A stretch of DNA of 42,647 nt. Origin: a virus. The position numbers were made by a program, and so were the translations under genes. Where the stretch lies: positions 1 to 42,647 of IMG/VR virus record IMGVR_UViG_3300036851_000100; one strand, given 5' to 3'. The notes beneath the pieces were generated by a model, which was given only the letters and a program-made list of their open reading frames with translations, ran no database searches and had not been told where the DNA came from. Below are positions 16,423 to 23,471 of this stretch, one piece after another. Every line of letters begins with the position of its first letter. Within the stretch, counting starts at the first letter, position 1.

Positions 16423-17220
16423 CTATTTAGCGCTGTCAGGCTTCTCTGAGTGGAGTATCTGCCAGGGTGCCTGCCCGAGCTTGTCGATCCTGACCCAAAT
16501 CTCCGCTTCCGTGTCCTTGTCGGGCTCCACGAAGACGCATCCGGTGGCCTCGTTCTGCTGAGTGATCGCGTAGTTGGTGCCGTTGTACTGGTACTTGGCA
16601 CCGATCTGGGCGTTCTTCCCCATGTGGCCCAGGTAGCGGTACGCGGTATTCAGGTAGTCCTGCTGAAAAGAGATCCGGCTCTTGGTCGCGGTGTTCTCCA
16701 GGGTCACCATGGCCGGGCCGGGTCCCTCATCGTGGAACTCCATCAGCTTCCACACGTCCCCGGTCACGACGGTGTAGAGATGGGGGACGTCTTTGACTTG
16801 GTTGCTGATGTAGAGGCCGCCGATGTTGCTCTTGTCCATCTTCAAGGCCACAGTGACGGGCTGTGCGAGATCAGGCTTGAGGTGAGCAAGACCCTCCTTG
16901 CTGTTCATGTAGTGGGAACCCTCATCGCTGCCCCGGAAGTCCTCGCTCCCTGCCCAGCCGGGGACCACGGGGTGCTTGCTGTCGGCGGGTCGCTCTTCAT
17001 CCTCCTGATCCCCAGCCATCTTGGTGAACGCGATGGCGGTATCACGATCCACCATCACCGTGCGCCCATCCTTCAGCAGTTTCTCCCACAACCAGATGGA
17101 AGCCGGGTTGGAGCTGCTGCACTTCCACCCTTGCTTGCGCAGGAAATCATTCATAGCAAAACCCAGATCTTGAGTCGCGCTCTCCACATCCTCAACAGTC
17201 CTCAGCTCGTTCTTCAACAT
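16423..17220 (-). CDS. Protein of unknown function
   Basis: 265 residues from ATG 17220, preceded by GGGAGGA. The reading frame is open further upstream but overlaps the HTH gene there. The N-terminus is helical (VEDVESATQDLGFAMNDFLR). The middle has a beta-rich pattern (PVTVALKMDKSNIGGLYISN; HLYTVVTGDVWKLMEF). It has no signal peptide or membrane segment and no recognised family. It is in the leading part of the leftward operon, before the packaging genes. Confidence 0.7.
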   Translation of the reverse strand: MLKNELRTVEDVESATQDLGFAMNDFLRKQGWKCSSSNPASIWLWEKLLKDGRTVMVDRDTAIAFTKMAGDQEDEERPADSKHPVVPGWAGSEDFRGSDEGSHYMNSKEGLAHLKPDLAQPVTVALKMDKSNIGGLYISNQVKDVPHLYTVVTGDVWKLMEFHDEGPGPAMVTLENTATKSRISFQQDYLNTAYRYLGHMGKNAQIGAKYQYNGTNYAITQQNEATGCVFVEPDKDTEAEIWVRIDKLGQAPWQILHSEKPDSAK

Positions 17221-17224
17221 GGCC

Positions 17225-17692
17225 TTATTCCTCCCGATCCTTCTTACTACCAGGTTTTGGTCCCCGTGCATCCCTCTGGAGGGGGGACGCGAACCCTCCA
17301 CCCGGCAGCTTGTCCAACTGCTCTCGCACTGCCGGGTCACACTTCTCCAACAAATCCTTGAATGCTTCCTTGGCCCGGGGCAGAGCACACCAGCTCTCCA
17401 CGGGCACCGCCCCCTTGGTAATCACTTCAACCCAGACAGCCTTGGGCAGCTCTGGCATGATTGCTCCATCCGCGTACGCCTTGACCGTCTTGTGGTCAAT
17501 GCCGCTGGCACGGGAGAATGCCGTAGTACTGATCTCTGTCAGCTCCAGGTAGGCCCCCAGTGGGGATCTGACCCGGCGCAGCTTCACTTCATCCGGGTTC
17601 CCCTCCAGCTCCACCTCAGTCTCAGCCCGGCGCGGCATCCTGGGGCGTTTCATGGTGTCTCGTGGATCGATGTTGTCGGGTGTCTTAGGCAT
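17225..17692 (-). CDS. HTH DNA-binding protein, putative regulator
   Basis: 155 residues. A helix-turn-helix is visible at about residues 52-75: TTAFSRASGIDHKTVKAYAD, the pattern of Cro/YdaS-like XRE domains (recognition helix HKTVKAYA). The N- and C-terminal ends are basic and Pro-rich (MKRPRMPRRAE; GPKPGSKKDREE). It could regulate either divergent operon or bind DNA for packaging. It lies in the promoter-proximal third of the leftward operon and overlaps the preceding stop by 8 bases. Confidence 0.65.
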   Translation of the reverse strand: MPKTPDNIDPRDTMKRPRMPRRAETEVELEGNPDEVKLRRVRSPLGAYLELTEISTTAFSRASGIDHKTVKAYADGAIMPELPKAVWVEVITKGAVPVESWCALPRAKEAFKDLLEKCDPAVREQLDKLPGGGFASPLQRDARGPKPGSKKDREE

Positions 17693-18014
17693 AATGGGTG
17701 ATCCTCTCCAGTAGATTCTTCTGCCCTTTGTAGGTCAGGCCCAGAGCCTCGTACTTGGCTTGAAGAGAGATCATCGGTTCCACACCACTAAGCCTATGTG
17801 ACAGCTCCTCTCGCATCTTGCGAGCGTAAGCGCTGGATGCCCTCCTTTCAGCAGCCGTGACGGGGATAGCTACATCTTCCCTATTGATGTAATGACAGAT
17901 CGACCTGTCGTAATCCTCCGTTTTGACGTAGTAGATGCACCAAGCCTTCAGCGCAGCTAGATATACATCGTTCTTAGTTGGAGGTTCGCCCATGATCTGC
18001 CTATCAACGGACAT
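17685..18014 (-). CDS. Small protein of unknown function
   Basis: 109 residues from ATG 18014 (MSVDRQIMGEPP), which has GAGG six bases upstream; ATG 17993 is an alternative. It is helical and basic, rich in Tyr and Arg, with ITAAERRASSAYARKM-like charged helices. No family is recognised. It overlaps the upstream gene by 11 bases and the HTH gene by 8, so the block 17225-18721 is translationally linked. Confidence 0.6.
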   Translation of the reverse strand: MSVDRQIMGEPPTKNDVYLAALKAWCIYYVKTEDYDRSICHYINREDVAIPVTAAERRASSAYARKMREELSHRLSGVEPMISLQAKYEALGLTYKGQKNLLERITHYA

Positions 18015-18198
18015 TGCCAGCCTCAGCCAGCGAACGGAAGTAGGCAAACACGTCGTGTCCGCTCTCATCTGAGTGCTTCTCCACCTCGCGCTTGAATTCC
18101 TCCAGCGTGAGGAACGCGTCAACCCCGGACTGAGGTAGCGGCTGGCTACCCTTCTTGTATAGCTCCGTGCACTTCTCACAGCCCTTGTCACTCGGCAT
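18004..18198 (-). CDS. Small CxxC protein
   Basis: 64 residues from ATG 18198 with AAGGAG upstream. The N-terminus MPSDKGCEKCTELYKKG has a CxxC pair that could be half of a zinc site. The rest is acidic and helical. It overlaps the genes on both sides. Function unknown. Confidence 0.55.
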   Translation of the reverse strand: MPSDKGCEKCTELYKKGSQPLPQSGVDAFLTLEEFKREVEKHSDESGHDVFAYFRSLAEAGNVR

Positions 18199-18721
18199 CG
18201 AAGATCTCCTTGCCAAACATCCCATAAGCCCACCCTCTCACTCGGTTGAGCTTGAGTTTCCCCCCCTCCTCAATAACGAGGATCCCTGCCGCCTCCATGC
18301 TCTCCCATAGCTGTTCTACTACCCTCGCTGAAGTCAAGGCGCTTCCGTGGGTGGGTAGTGCCTTCTTCGCTGGGTTCTCCTCCTTGTCCCACCACTCCCG
18401 CTCGATGTCACTAGCCTCCTTGACGATCCGCGCCTTTGTGAATCCGTTGAACAGGTACGCACAGAACCCAGCTGTCATGTACGGGCGCACCTTGGCGAGC
18501 CGTCGCAGCCTTGCCACATGCTCCTTACGAATGTTGGCCTTGGCCTCCCCCTTATTCATAGCCTCGATCAGGCACTTATTCGCCGCTTCCTCTGCCTCTC
18601 TCAAGCCCTCGGCCAACCCCTTCCCGACCTCAGTCTTCCCCCGCTTCACTCTCCACGAGTGGAGGGTCTTCTTTCCCATCTTGATCTCCTCAAACTCCCT
18701 GGTGTACCCGAGGCCGAACAT
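18188..18721 (-). CDS. First gene of the leftward operon; charged helical protein
   Basis: 177 residues from ATG 18721, which has an ideal GGGAGG six bases upstream; the frame is open to 18940, but that part is low-complexity and lacks a start site. The protein is Lys/Glu/Ala-rich and helical, with a hydrophobic patch (MTAGFCAYLFNGFT) and a C-terminal segment, ARVVEQLWESMEAAGILVIE, that resembles a winged-helix. It may be a regulator but I cannot name the family. Confidence 0.6.
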   Translation of the reverse strand: MFGLGYTREFEEIKMGKKTLHSWRVKRGKTEVGKGLAEGLREAEEAANKCLIEAMNKGEAKANIRKEHVARLRRLAKVRPYMTAGFCAYLFNGFTKARIVKEASDIEREWWDKEENPAKKALPTHGSALTSARVVEQLWESMEAAGILVIEEGGKLKLNRVRGWAYGMFGKEIFDAE

Positions 18722-19429
18722 TTTTCCTCCCTTTCCAGCCGCCCCCTCCCTACCGGAGAGGGGGGCGGAGAGAGAAGATAAACGAAACCGCTCGGGGCCG
18801 CAAGGGGGAAGGAAACGATTCTTTGCTGATTTGCGCCGTTCGGGCCCTTCCCCGGCCCGATTCCATGGGCGACCGCCGTACACCCTTGGAGATCCATGGG
18901 CACAAACGCAGGGTGCCCTCCTTTTGGTCCGTCTGGACACCCATGGGACCCATGCGCGAGGGGTGGGGGGGTGTGCCCCAGGGGCTTAAGTGGGTGGCCC
19001 CCCTACCCTACTGGGCTGTACGAGAGCCTGGAATAGTACTTGGAAGGCACCTGAGAGTCAGGGACGGGGGGGTGTGGGGTGTTCCCTGGCCATGACCAGA
19101 GGGAGAGCAGGCCTCCCGGCTCGGGTAGAGGAAGGAGCTAGGCTTGGCGCTAACGCCCCGACCCCTGGCACGAGCCCTGGCACGTAGCCGGGATACACAG
19201 CCGGGATATGGGAGAAGTGCGAAACGATCTTCGCGGTGCGAACGATTCTTCGCGGCGATCTTTTTCGCTCTGAAGTTCAGAGCGAAGATCGGTGCGAACT
19301 TCTTTTCGCACCTGTGAACCTTCCGATCAATTTGTTTCGAGGGATTTCGGGAGGTTGGGCGATCTTCCTCCCTGGCATCGACTTCGCATCGCGGCAAAGC
19401 GGGCGATTTCCGTCCATCAGGAGGCCGCC
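18722..19429. promoter_or_regulatory. Divergent control region (about 700 bp non-coding)
   Basis: All genes to the left run leftward and all to the right run rightward from here, so both operon promoters should lie inside. The left half is G/C-homopolymer-rich, with an imperfect stem of about 10 bp at 18739-18768 (CCGCCCCCTC against GAGGGGGGCGG) next to the first leftward gene. The right part holds the GCGAA/TTCGC array. No convincing -35/-10 pair could be picked by eye. A replication origin is possible, because the base composition becomes locally AT-richer at 19255-19345. Confidence 0.7.
19217..19312. promoter_or_regulatory. GCGAA/TTCGC inverted-repeat array (operator or origin candidate)
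   Basis: Four inverted repeats share GCGAA/TTCGC arms. Two are near-identical direct copies with 6-7 base spacers (GCGAA..TTCGC at 19217-19235 and 19236-19254). The third is an 11-bp palindrome, TTCGCTCTGAA / TTCAGAGCGAA, with a one-base centre (19264-19286), itself flanked by GATC on both sides. The fourth is GGTGCGAA / TTCGCACC with a 6-base centre (19291-19312). Repeated sites in a divergent promoter region fit a regulator or replication initiator. Confidence 0.75.
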
Positions 19430-19648
19430 GTGCACATCGCTATGCAGCGCCCCGCTCTTCACCCCACGATGGCCCACGCTCTGGCAGCCCAGGAGCGGGG
19501 TCAGGTCTATCTCCACACGGCGTTGCGGCTTAGTTCGGCGGGCGCCGCCGTGGGGTGGATGGGTGCCGGGCAGTGGCACTATGTCCAGGCCCACGCCGAG
19601 TTCAGGCGCATGGAGGGCCACCTGGCTCCGCTACGGCTCGGCCGGTAG
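19430..19648 (+). CDS. First gene of the rightward operon; small protein
   Basis: 72 residues from GTG 19430, chosen because AGGAGG precedes it by 6 bases. It is rich in His, Ala and Arg (MAHALAAQERGQVYLHTALR) and predicted helical. No family is recognised. As the first rightward gene, just beyond the repeat array, it may act early against host functions or as a regulator. Confidence 0.55.
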   Translation: MHIAMQRPALHPTMAHALAAQERGQVYLHTALRLSSAGAAVGWMGAGQWHYVQAHAEFRRMEGHLAPLRLGR

Positions 19649-20016
19649 GACAGTAGGCACAGACCAAGGGCGGCGTGACGTTGGCACGGGGCTCGCCACC
19701 CTGCCGAGCGGGTAGCACAAGCGGGAGTCTCCGGACAGGAGCAGGCAGGGCTGGCCCAGACTAGAAGCGCCATCCAGAGGGGCGCCAGCGGCCAGCGTTC
19801 TCTGACATCGCGGGATTGCACAGCGGCACTGGCCGCTACTGCCCCGCTTCATCACTCGGCTCAAAGGCCCTAACGCCCAACCCTGAGGGGCAAGGACACG
19901 GAGCGCGCTAACACAGGCGTGGATGTCCGTACCGTCAGGTCAGGCGGGTTCCCCGTGCATGCCACACGGACGTGAACCTGAAGGCGATACACCGAGGGAG
20001 CACCCGTGGCGTTACC

Positions 20017-20037
20017 CGTTGAGGCTTCACCTCAACG
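20017..20037 (+). other. 8-bp stem-loop with CTTCA loop
   Basis: CGTTGAGG (20017-20024) and CCTCAACG (20030-20037) pair perfectly around CTTCA. Flanking CCC and GGG can extend the stem with one bulge. Confidence 0.75.
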
Positions 20038-20097
20038 CGGGGCGGCCAGGACGCCTGATGCATGGGCCAATCCCTGGCACGCTACGGGGTGCTGAAC

Positions 20098-20126
20098 GGG
20101 TACAGGAGCATGGTGTTCCTGTGCCC
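20098..20126 (+). other. 10-bp stem-loop
   Basis: GGGTACAGGA (20098-20107) pairs with TCCTGTGCCC (20117-20126) with one G-U, loop of 9 bases. It lies directly before the next hairpin. Confidence 0.65.
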
Positions 20127-20133
20127 CCCAGCA

Positions 20134-20149
20134 CGGCACGAGAGTGCCG
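20134..20149 (+). other. 6-bp hairpin with GAGA (GNRA) tetraloop
   Basis: CGGCAC / GTGCCG closes the tetraloop GAGA, a member of the stable GNRA class that often docks into RNA receptors. It is followed within 10 bases by the AGGAGG of the next gene. Confidence 0.7.
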
Positions 20150-20167
20150 CTATCAGGAGGCAAGCAC

Positions 20168-20500
20168 ATGCAGCCCAACCACATCCCCACCCGTGGTTTC
20201 ACCCTGCCCTTCTACCTGTCCCACGGCTACGCCATTGCGTGCGTCAAGGCGGACGCTGGGCGGTACGCCCCCATCACGGTGGAAGACGGCGCCAAGGTGG
20301 TGGCCCTGGATACGGGGCTCCCCCTGCTGAAGCAGGACAGCAGCGACTTGGACACTGAGTGGGTGTTCAATGAGCTGGAGCTGGAGCACAAGTGCGGCCC
20401 CGTGGGCTACTGCCCCAGCATCACCCCACGCGAGTGGCGGCAGGACGGTAAGGCCATGCTGCACAACGTGCTTTGGCTCAATGAGCAGGTTGCGGCCTAG
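20168..20500 (+). CDS. Small protein of unknown function
   Basis: 110 residues from ATG 20168, with AGGAGG seven bases upstream. Mixed alpha/beta, with Cys at three positions and a central Asp/Glu-rich stretch (LDTEWVFNELELEHKCGPVG). No family is recognised. First of a run of compact early genes of unknown function. Confidence 0.7.
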   Translation: MQPNHIPTRGFTLPFYLSHGYAIACVKADAGRYAPITVEDGAKVVALDTGLPLLKQDSSDLDTEWVFNELELEHKCGPVGYCPSITPREWRQDGKAMLHNVLWLNEQVAA

Positions 20501-20516
20501 CACTGCCGGGTGTGTC

Positions 20517-20559
20517 GGGTAGGCGTGGTCACTTCAGACCACGCACTCCCGCTGTACCC
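20517..20559 (+). other. Two-tier stem-loop
   Basis: Inner stem GCGTGGTC (20523-20530) / GACCACGC (20537-20544) is perfect with loop ACTTCA. Outer stem GGGTA (20517-20521) / TACCC (20555-20559) closes it. It lies between a stop codon and the next gene. Confidence 0.75.
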
Positions 20560-20612
20560 ATGCAGTCTCATGCAGTCAACCACCAGCACAACCCACAAGG
20601 ACGGATACTCAT

Positions 20613-20975
20613 ATGGCTACCATCAACCCCACCATCAAGGGCAAGAACGGCGAGAACAAGGGCAAGGCAGGCGCTGCCATCGACCCCAACCCCAGCAACA
20701 CGGGCGGCACCACCCCCAGCGCTAGCATCGTGACCAAGAAGACGAAGGCCCCCGTGACGGCCGAGCAGTTCCTCGCCAAGGCGGCGGCCCTGACCGTGAG
20801 CATCGGTGGGAGCGGCATGCCTTCAGACCCCAACCTGATGGGTGCCCCGCGCCAGTTCAGCACGGGCAGCCTGGGGTGGAACATGAACGGCAAGGTCACG
20901 GTGATGGTGGACGGCAAGCCGGTGACCGTGCAGTGCAGCATCAACCTCACCGTGGTGGGTAGCAAGCCCGAGTGA
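20613..20975 (+). CDS. Small beta-rich protein of unknown function
   Basis: 120 residues. A Lys/Gly/Asn-rich N-terminus (MATINPTIKGKNGENKGKAG) leads into a beta-rich C-terminal half (GWNMNGKVTVMVDGKPVTVQ). It may bind nucleic acid, but no family is recognised. The stop overlaps the GTG start of the next gene (GTGA). Confidence 0.7.
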   Translation: MATINPTIKGKNGENKGKAGAAIDPNPSNTGGTTPSASIVTKKTKAPVTAEQFLAKAAALTVSIGGSGMPSDPNLMGAPRQFSTGSLGWNMNGKVTVMVDGKPVTVQCSINLTVVGSKPE

Positions 20976-21169
20976 GCAAGCCAGTCGAGGTAGGCACCCG
21001 AGTCAAGCTTGTGAAGACTGGCGACTGCCAACGCGCGGACCTGGAGATTGGCCAGGAGGGTACGGTCGTGAAGCTGCACCCTCATAGCGTCTGGCCCTAC
21101 GAAGTGCTGTTCGATGGACCCAACAAGCAGACGGAACCGTGTGAAGCGGACGAAGTCGAGACGTTGTAG
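20972..21169 (+). CDS. Small SH3/KOW-like protein
   Basis: 65 residues from GTG 20972, which overlaps the previous stop as GTGA. The sequence VGTRVKLVKTGDCQRADLEI then GQEGTVVKLHPHS..YEVLFDG has the pattern of small beta-barrel (SH3/KOW-type) proteins. Function unknown. Its stop codon lies inside the outer arm of the next stem-loop. Confidence 0.65.
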   Translation: MSKPVEVGTRVKLVKTGDCQRADLEIGQEGTVVKLHPHSVWPYEVLFDGPNKQTEPCEADEVETL

Positions 21170-21228
21170 CTCTGCACACCTACCCCGTAGGGCATGAGAT
21201 GTACGGGGTAGGGATGGAGTGCAACAAC
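21163..21228 (+). other. Three-tier intergenic stem-loop
   Basis: Outer GTTGT (21163-21167) / ACAAC (21224-21228), middle TGCAC (21173-21177) / GTGCA (21219-21223), and inner CCTACCCCGTA (21179-21189) / TACGGGGTAGG (21202-21212), a perfect 11-bp stem with a 12-base loop. The structure starts on the stop codon of the previous gene and ends before the GGAGG of the next. Confidence 0.8.
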
Positions 21229-21255
21229 CAGCATAGTACATGGAGGTACAAGTGT

Positions 21256-21423
21256 ATGCGTGACAACGGTCAGCGTCTCTTCAATACCGTCGCTCAGGTC
21301 CCAGGCATCATCACCCAGGCTGAGCTGAACGACCTGAAGAACGGGCTCCAGTACAAGGACCCGCCCCCGCGCTCTGTCTTCAGGCCCAAGAAGCAGAAGA
21401 AGCAGGCTAGCAAGGACTGGTAG
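21256..21423 (+). CDS. Small basic protein
   Basis: 55 residues from ATG 21256 with GGAGG nine bases upstream. N-terminal helix (RDNGQRLFNTVAQVPGI), then a basic tail PPPRSVFRPKKQKKQASKDW that may bind nucleic acid. Function unknown. Confidence 0.65.
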   Translation: MRDNGQRLFNTVAQVPGIITQAELNDLKNGLQYKDPPPRSVFRPKKQKKQASKDW

Positions 21424-21430
21424 TGTCTCT

Positions 21431-21492
21431 GTTTGCGTGGCTGAACAGGTACAGCGTGCGATGACCACGCTGTACCGATTGAGCAACGCAAC
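21431..21492 (+). other. Long imperfect stem-loop (20 bp in three blocks)
   Basis: Inner perfect stem GGTACAGCGTG (21448-21458) / CACGCTGTACC (21466-21476) with a 7-base loop. Further out GCT pairs with AGC, and outermost TTGCGT (21433-21438) pairs with ACGCAA (21486-21491). Symmetric internal loops separate the blocks. The next gene's GGGAGG follows directly. Confidence 0.8.
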
Positions 21493-21509
21493 CTTGGGAG
21501 GTAGCACTC

Positions 21510-22136
21510 ATGGCAGACAGACCGAAGGGAGCTGTGCTACTCAAGCACAGGCAGGAGTGGCGGCTCGACATCAACGGGGTAAAGGTCACGCTGTACAGCG
21601 ACCAGGCCTATCGCATCAAGCACAACAGCCCGTCGTATCAGCGGCAAGCCTGGGAGAACGAGAGCACGGACCACCTGTGTGGCCCGCTCTACCCGGTGAA
21701 GCTGGACCCCGTGGTCACGGCCCAGGTGGAGCAAGGCAAGGGCGACACCATCTACGAGGTGGTGCTCGATTCCCATCCCGGGCAAGCCGACGGAGGCTGG
21801 TACGAAAGCCATGTTCTGGATCTAGAGCTGATGCCTCTACCCACGACCCAGGGGCAAGCCGACACAGTACAATGGCAAGAGATCCAGCCCCAGCTCCTTG
21901 CAGCCGCTGTCTTGGCCCAGCTCAACATGTGGGATTTCAAGCCGGAGGATAAGGATATCAAGCCCCCGGAGCCCGGCGGCAGGGATGAGCTGAAGTGGTT
22001 GAGCAAGGCCGAGCATGCCGATGCATCGGAACCGTGCCCTAACTGGGGCAAGAGCGGCCACGTCTTCACGTCTGTTCAAGATCTGGATGAAGCGTGGTAC
22101 TCGTGCCTATGCGGCGCGCGCCGGTTCAAGTCTTGA
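21510..22136 (+). CDS. Protein of unknown function
   Basis: 208 residues starting MADRPKGAVLLKHRQEW. Mixed alpha/beta, acidic in the middle, ending with SCLCGARRFKS, a CxC that may be part of a metal site with the earlier EPCPNWGKSGH. No family is recognised. GGGAGG precedes the ATG. It is followed within 14 bases by the next gene. Confidence 0.7.
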   Translation: MADRPKGAVLLKHRQEWRLDINGVKVTLYSDQAYRIKHNSPSYQRQAWENESTDHLCGPLYPVKLDPVVTAQVEQGKGDTIYEVVLDSHPGQADGGWYESHVLDLELMPLPTTQGQADTVQWQEIQPQLLAAAVLAQLNMWDFKPEDKDIKPPEPGGRDELKWLSKAEHADASEPCPNWGKSGHVFTSVQDLDEAWYSCLCGARRFKS

Positions 22137-22149
22137 CCTGAGGGTATAC

Positions 22150-22665
22150 ATGGATCGTCACAGTATCATCGAGGGGCTTTATTGGTACTACGCCAACCAT
22201 CACGAGGGGCAGGGTAGTGCAAGCTACATCAAGCTCTCGTTCTACTCCAGCATGTTCAAGCCTGGGCGTATGGATCGTGGCCCTATGTCTGAGGATGCTC
22301 GGGATGTGTACCGCAAGGCGTGGGTGCGTGAGCACGGCTCGCCGGGGATGACTGAGTGCGCTTGCTGTGGCCTGCCTGAAATGGGCGTGCCTGACATGGA
22401 GCTGTGTGCGTGGTGCAGTGAAGCACAGTGCGACCCGTGGGGGTCGGGTCAAGCGTGCGAGACTGAAGATCATGGAGAGAGCGGCATTGAGCCAGTCAAG
22501 GCTACGCCTCTGCTGTGCGCCACCAATCGCCGGGTCCATCACCCCTACCGCAACCCGGTGGATGCCAGCCAGTACAGGTTCGGGATCGGTGGGATGTGCA
22601 CCACGTGTGGTGAAGGGCGCGGGGCGCCCATTCATACGGCGGGCCCGGACCTGAACCCACCTTGA
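22150..22665 (+). CDS. Protein with two zinc-ribbon-like clusters
   Basis: 171 residues from ATG 22150. Cys pairs are seen in ECACCGLPEMG, ELCAWCSEAQC and near the C-terminus in GMCTTCGEGRG, giving up to two zinc sites. The N-terminus is aromatic and helical (IIEGLYWYYANHHEGQ). Zinc-ribbon proteins in early phage operons often bind DNA or host RNA polymerase, but nothing specific is recognised. Confidence 0.65.
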   Translation: MDRHSIIEGLYWYYANHHEGQGSASYIKLSFYSSMFKPGRMDRGPMSEDARDVYRKAWVREHGSPGMTECACCGLPEMGVPDMELCAWCSEAQCDPWGSGQACETEDHGESGIEPVKATPLLCATNRRVHHPYRNPVDASQYRFGIGGMCTTCGEGRGAPIHTAGPDLNPP

Positions 22666-22694
22666 CCTTCAATCGAAGTGGGAGCAAGATGCAA

Positions 22695-22713
22695 ACGGCG
22701 GTTGCCCCGCCGT
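22695..22713 (+). other. 7-bp GC stem-loop
   Basis: ACGGCGG (22695-22701) / CCGCCGT (22707-22713), loop of 5. It ends six bases before the tRNA-like element. Confidence 0.65.
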
Positions 22714-22718
22714 AGTAA

Positions 22719-22846
22719 GTGATCGCAGCGTGGACGGTGACATGCCCGCCAAGGGATGGGGTTCTCTGTTTCGGAGTCTTCCCCCAGGCTACAGCGGCAA
22801 GCACACGCTAACCCCGTGTGAGTGGGTTCGACTCCCACCGATCACA
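22719..22846 (+). ncRNA. 128-nt tRNA-like RNA with oversized central domain
   Basis: Perfect 7-bp acceptor stem GTGATCG (22719-22725) / CGATCAC (22839-22845) and perfect T-arm GTGGG TTCGACT CCCAC (22822-22838) directly adjoining, as in true tRNAs. A D-arm-like hairpin (22728-22745, GCGT/ATGC with GG in the loop) and a long variable-arm-like hairpin CACACG/CGTGTG (22802-22818) are also present. In place of a 17-nt anticodon arm there are about 55-75 nt, with GGGG/CCCC and CTCTG/CGGAG stems. No normal anticodon can be assigned and no CCA is encoded. It fills a spacer between two protein genes. Confidence 0.6.
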
Positions 22847-22888
22847 TTTGTATTACCACCACCACGTAGGCCGGAGGGACACAAGCAC

Positions 22889-23356
22889 ATGCTCACTCAA
22901 CAGCAGAAGGATCAGCTGCTTCACGCTATCGCAATCTCAGCAGGGTACGGGGTATACCTGGACCACGGCACGCCACACTGCATCATCGGTTGCCTTGCAC
23001 GCAACCTGGGTGTCACCATCGACAACCTGAGGATCTGGGATAGCGGCCTCACGAATGGCTGCTCCCTCGATGCGCTGATCAGGGCCAAAAGCAACGGCAG
23101 GGATGTCCCCCAGTTGGATGTAGTGTTGGCGTTCAATGTGCAGGTTGACACCATCCCGGATCTAGTCCTGGAGCACCTGTGTGGTGAGGTGTTGCTCAAC
23201 CTGTTGCAGATCATCCAGCATGCGTGGGACAGCAAGGCCAATGAAGCTATGCGTCAGACGCTCAAGGATTGGGTCGAGTCTCTACCGGTGCAGGCTCCCG
23301 TATGCCACGGCTGTGATTTAAACGACGGCCCGCCTTGCAATGCTTGCCCACTGTAG
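22889..23356 (+). CDS. Helical protein with C-terminal Cys cluster
   Basis: 155 residues from ATG 22889, preceded by GGAGG. Helical, hydrophobic in places (LCGEVLLNLLQIIQHAWDS), ending with CHGCDLNDGPPCNACPL, a possible metal-binding tail. No family is recognised. Confidence 0.65.
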   Translation: MLTQQQKDQLLHAIAISAGYGVYLDHGTPHCIIGCLARNLGVTIDNLRIWDSGLTNGCSLDALIRAKSNGRDVPQLDVVLAFNVQVDTIPDLVLEHLCGEVLLNLLQIIQHAWDSKANEAMRQTLKDWVESLPVQAPVCHGCDLNDGPPCNACPL

Positions 23357-23369
23357 CCGCGTCACCGTG

Positions 23370-23415
23370 ACGGGTGTCACAACCCGTGGACGGCAGGCTG
23401 TTTCAAGTACGCCTG
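23370..23415 (+). other. Two tandem stem-loops
   Basis: ACGGGT (23370-23375) / ACCCGT (23382-23387) with loop GTCACA, then CAGGC (23394-23398) / GCCTG (23411-23415). The preceding CGTCAC/GTGACG palindrome (23360-23372) offers an alternative fold that shares bases with the first stem, so two exclusive structures are possible. Confidence 0.55.
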
Positions 23416-23471
23416 ACGCTCTGCCTAGTGACTAACTGCCGAGGGCACGGCGATACAATGAGGATCGCAAC

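Larger units (their letters stand above)
19649..20167 (+). other. 519-bp leader region with several stem-loops, no convincing gene
   Basis: The open frames here have no ribosome binding site and are Arg/Pro/Ser-rich out-of-frame products. The end of the stretch holds three strong hairpins (listed separately) and a looser nested pair, TCAGGT with ACCTGA around CCGTG/CACGG (about 19936-19982). The region looks like structured untranslated RNA between the first and second rightward genes. Confidence 0.55.

Noticed and set aside
19923-20358. Open frames through the leader region and the 20168 gene
   Set aside because: Arg/Pro/Ser-rich, no ribosome binding site, overlap with a better gene and with hairpins; they are shadow frames.
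22730-22888. Upstream extension of the gene at 22889
   Set aside because: It would translate the tRNA-like element; the GGAGG right before ATG 22889 fixes the start.
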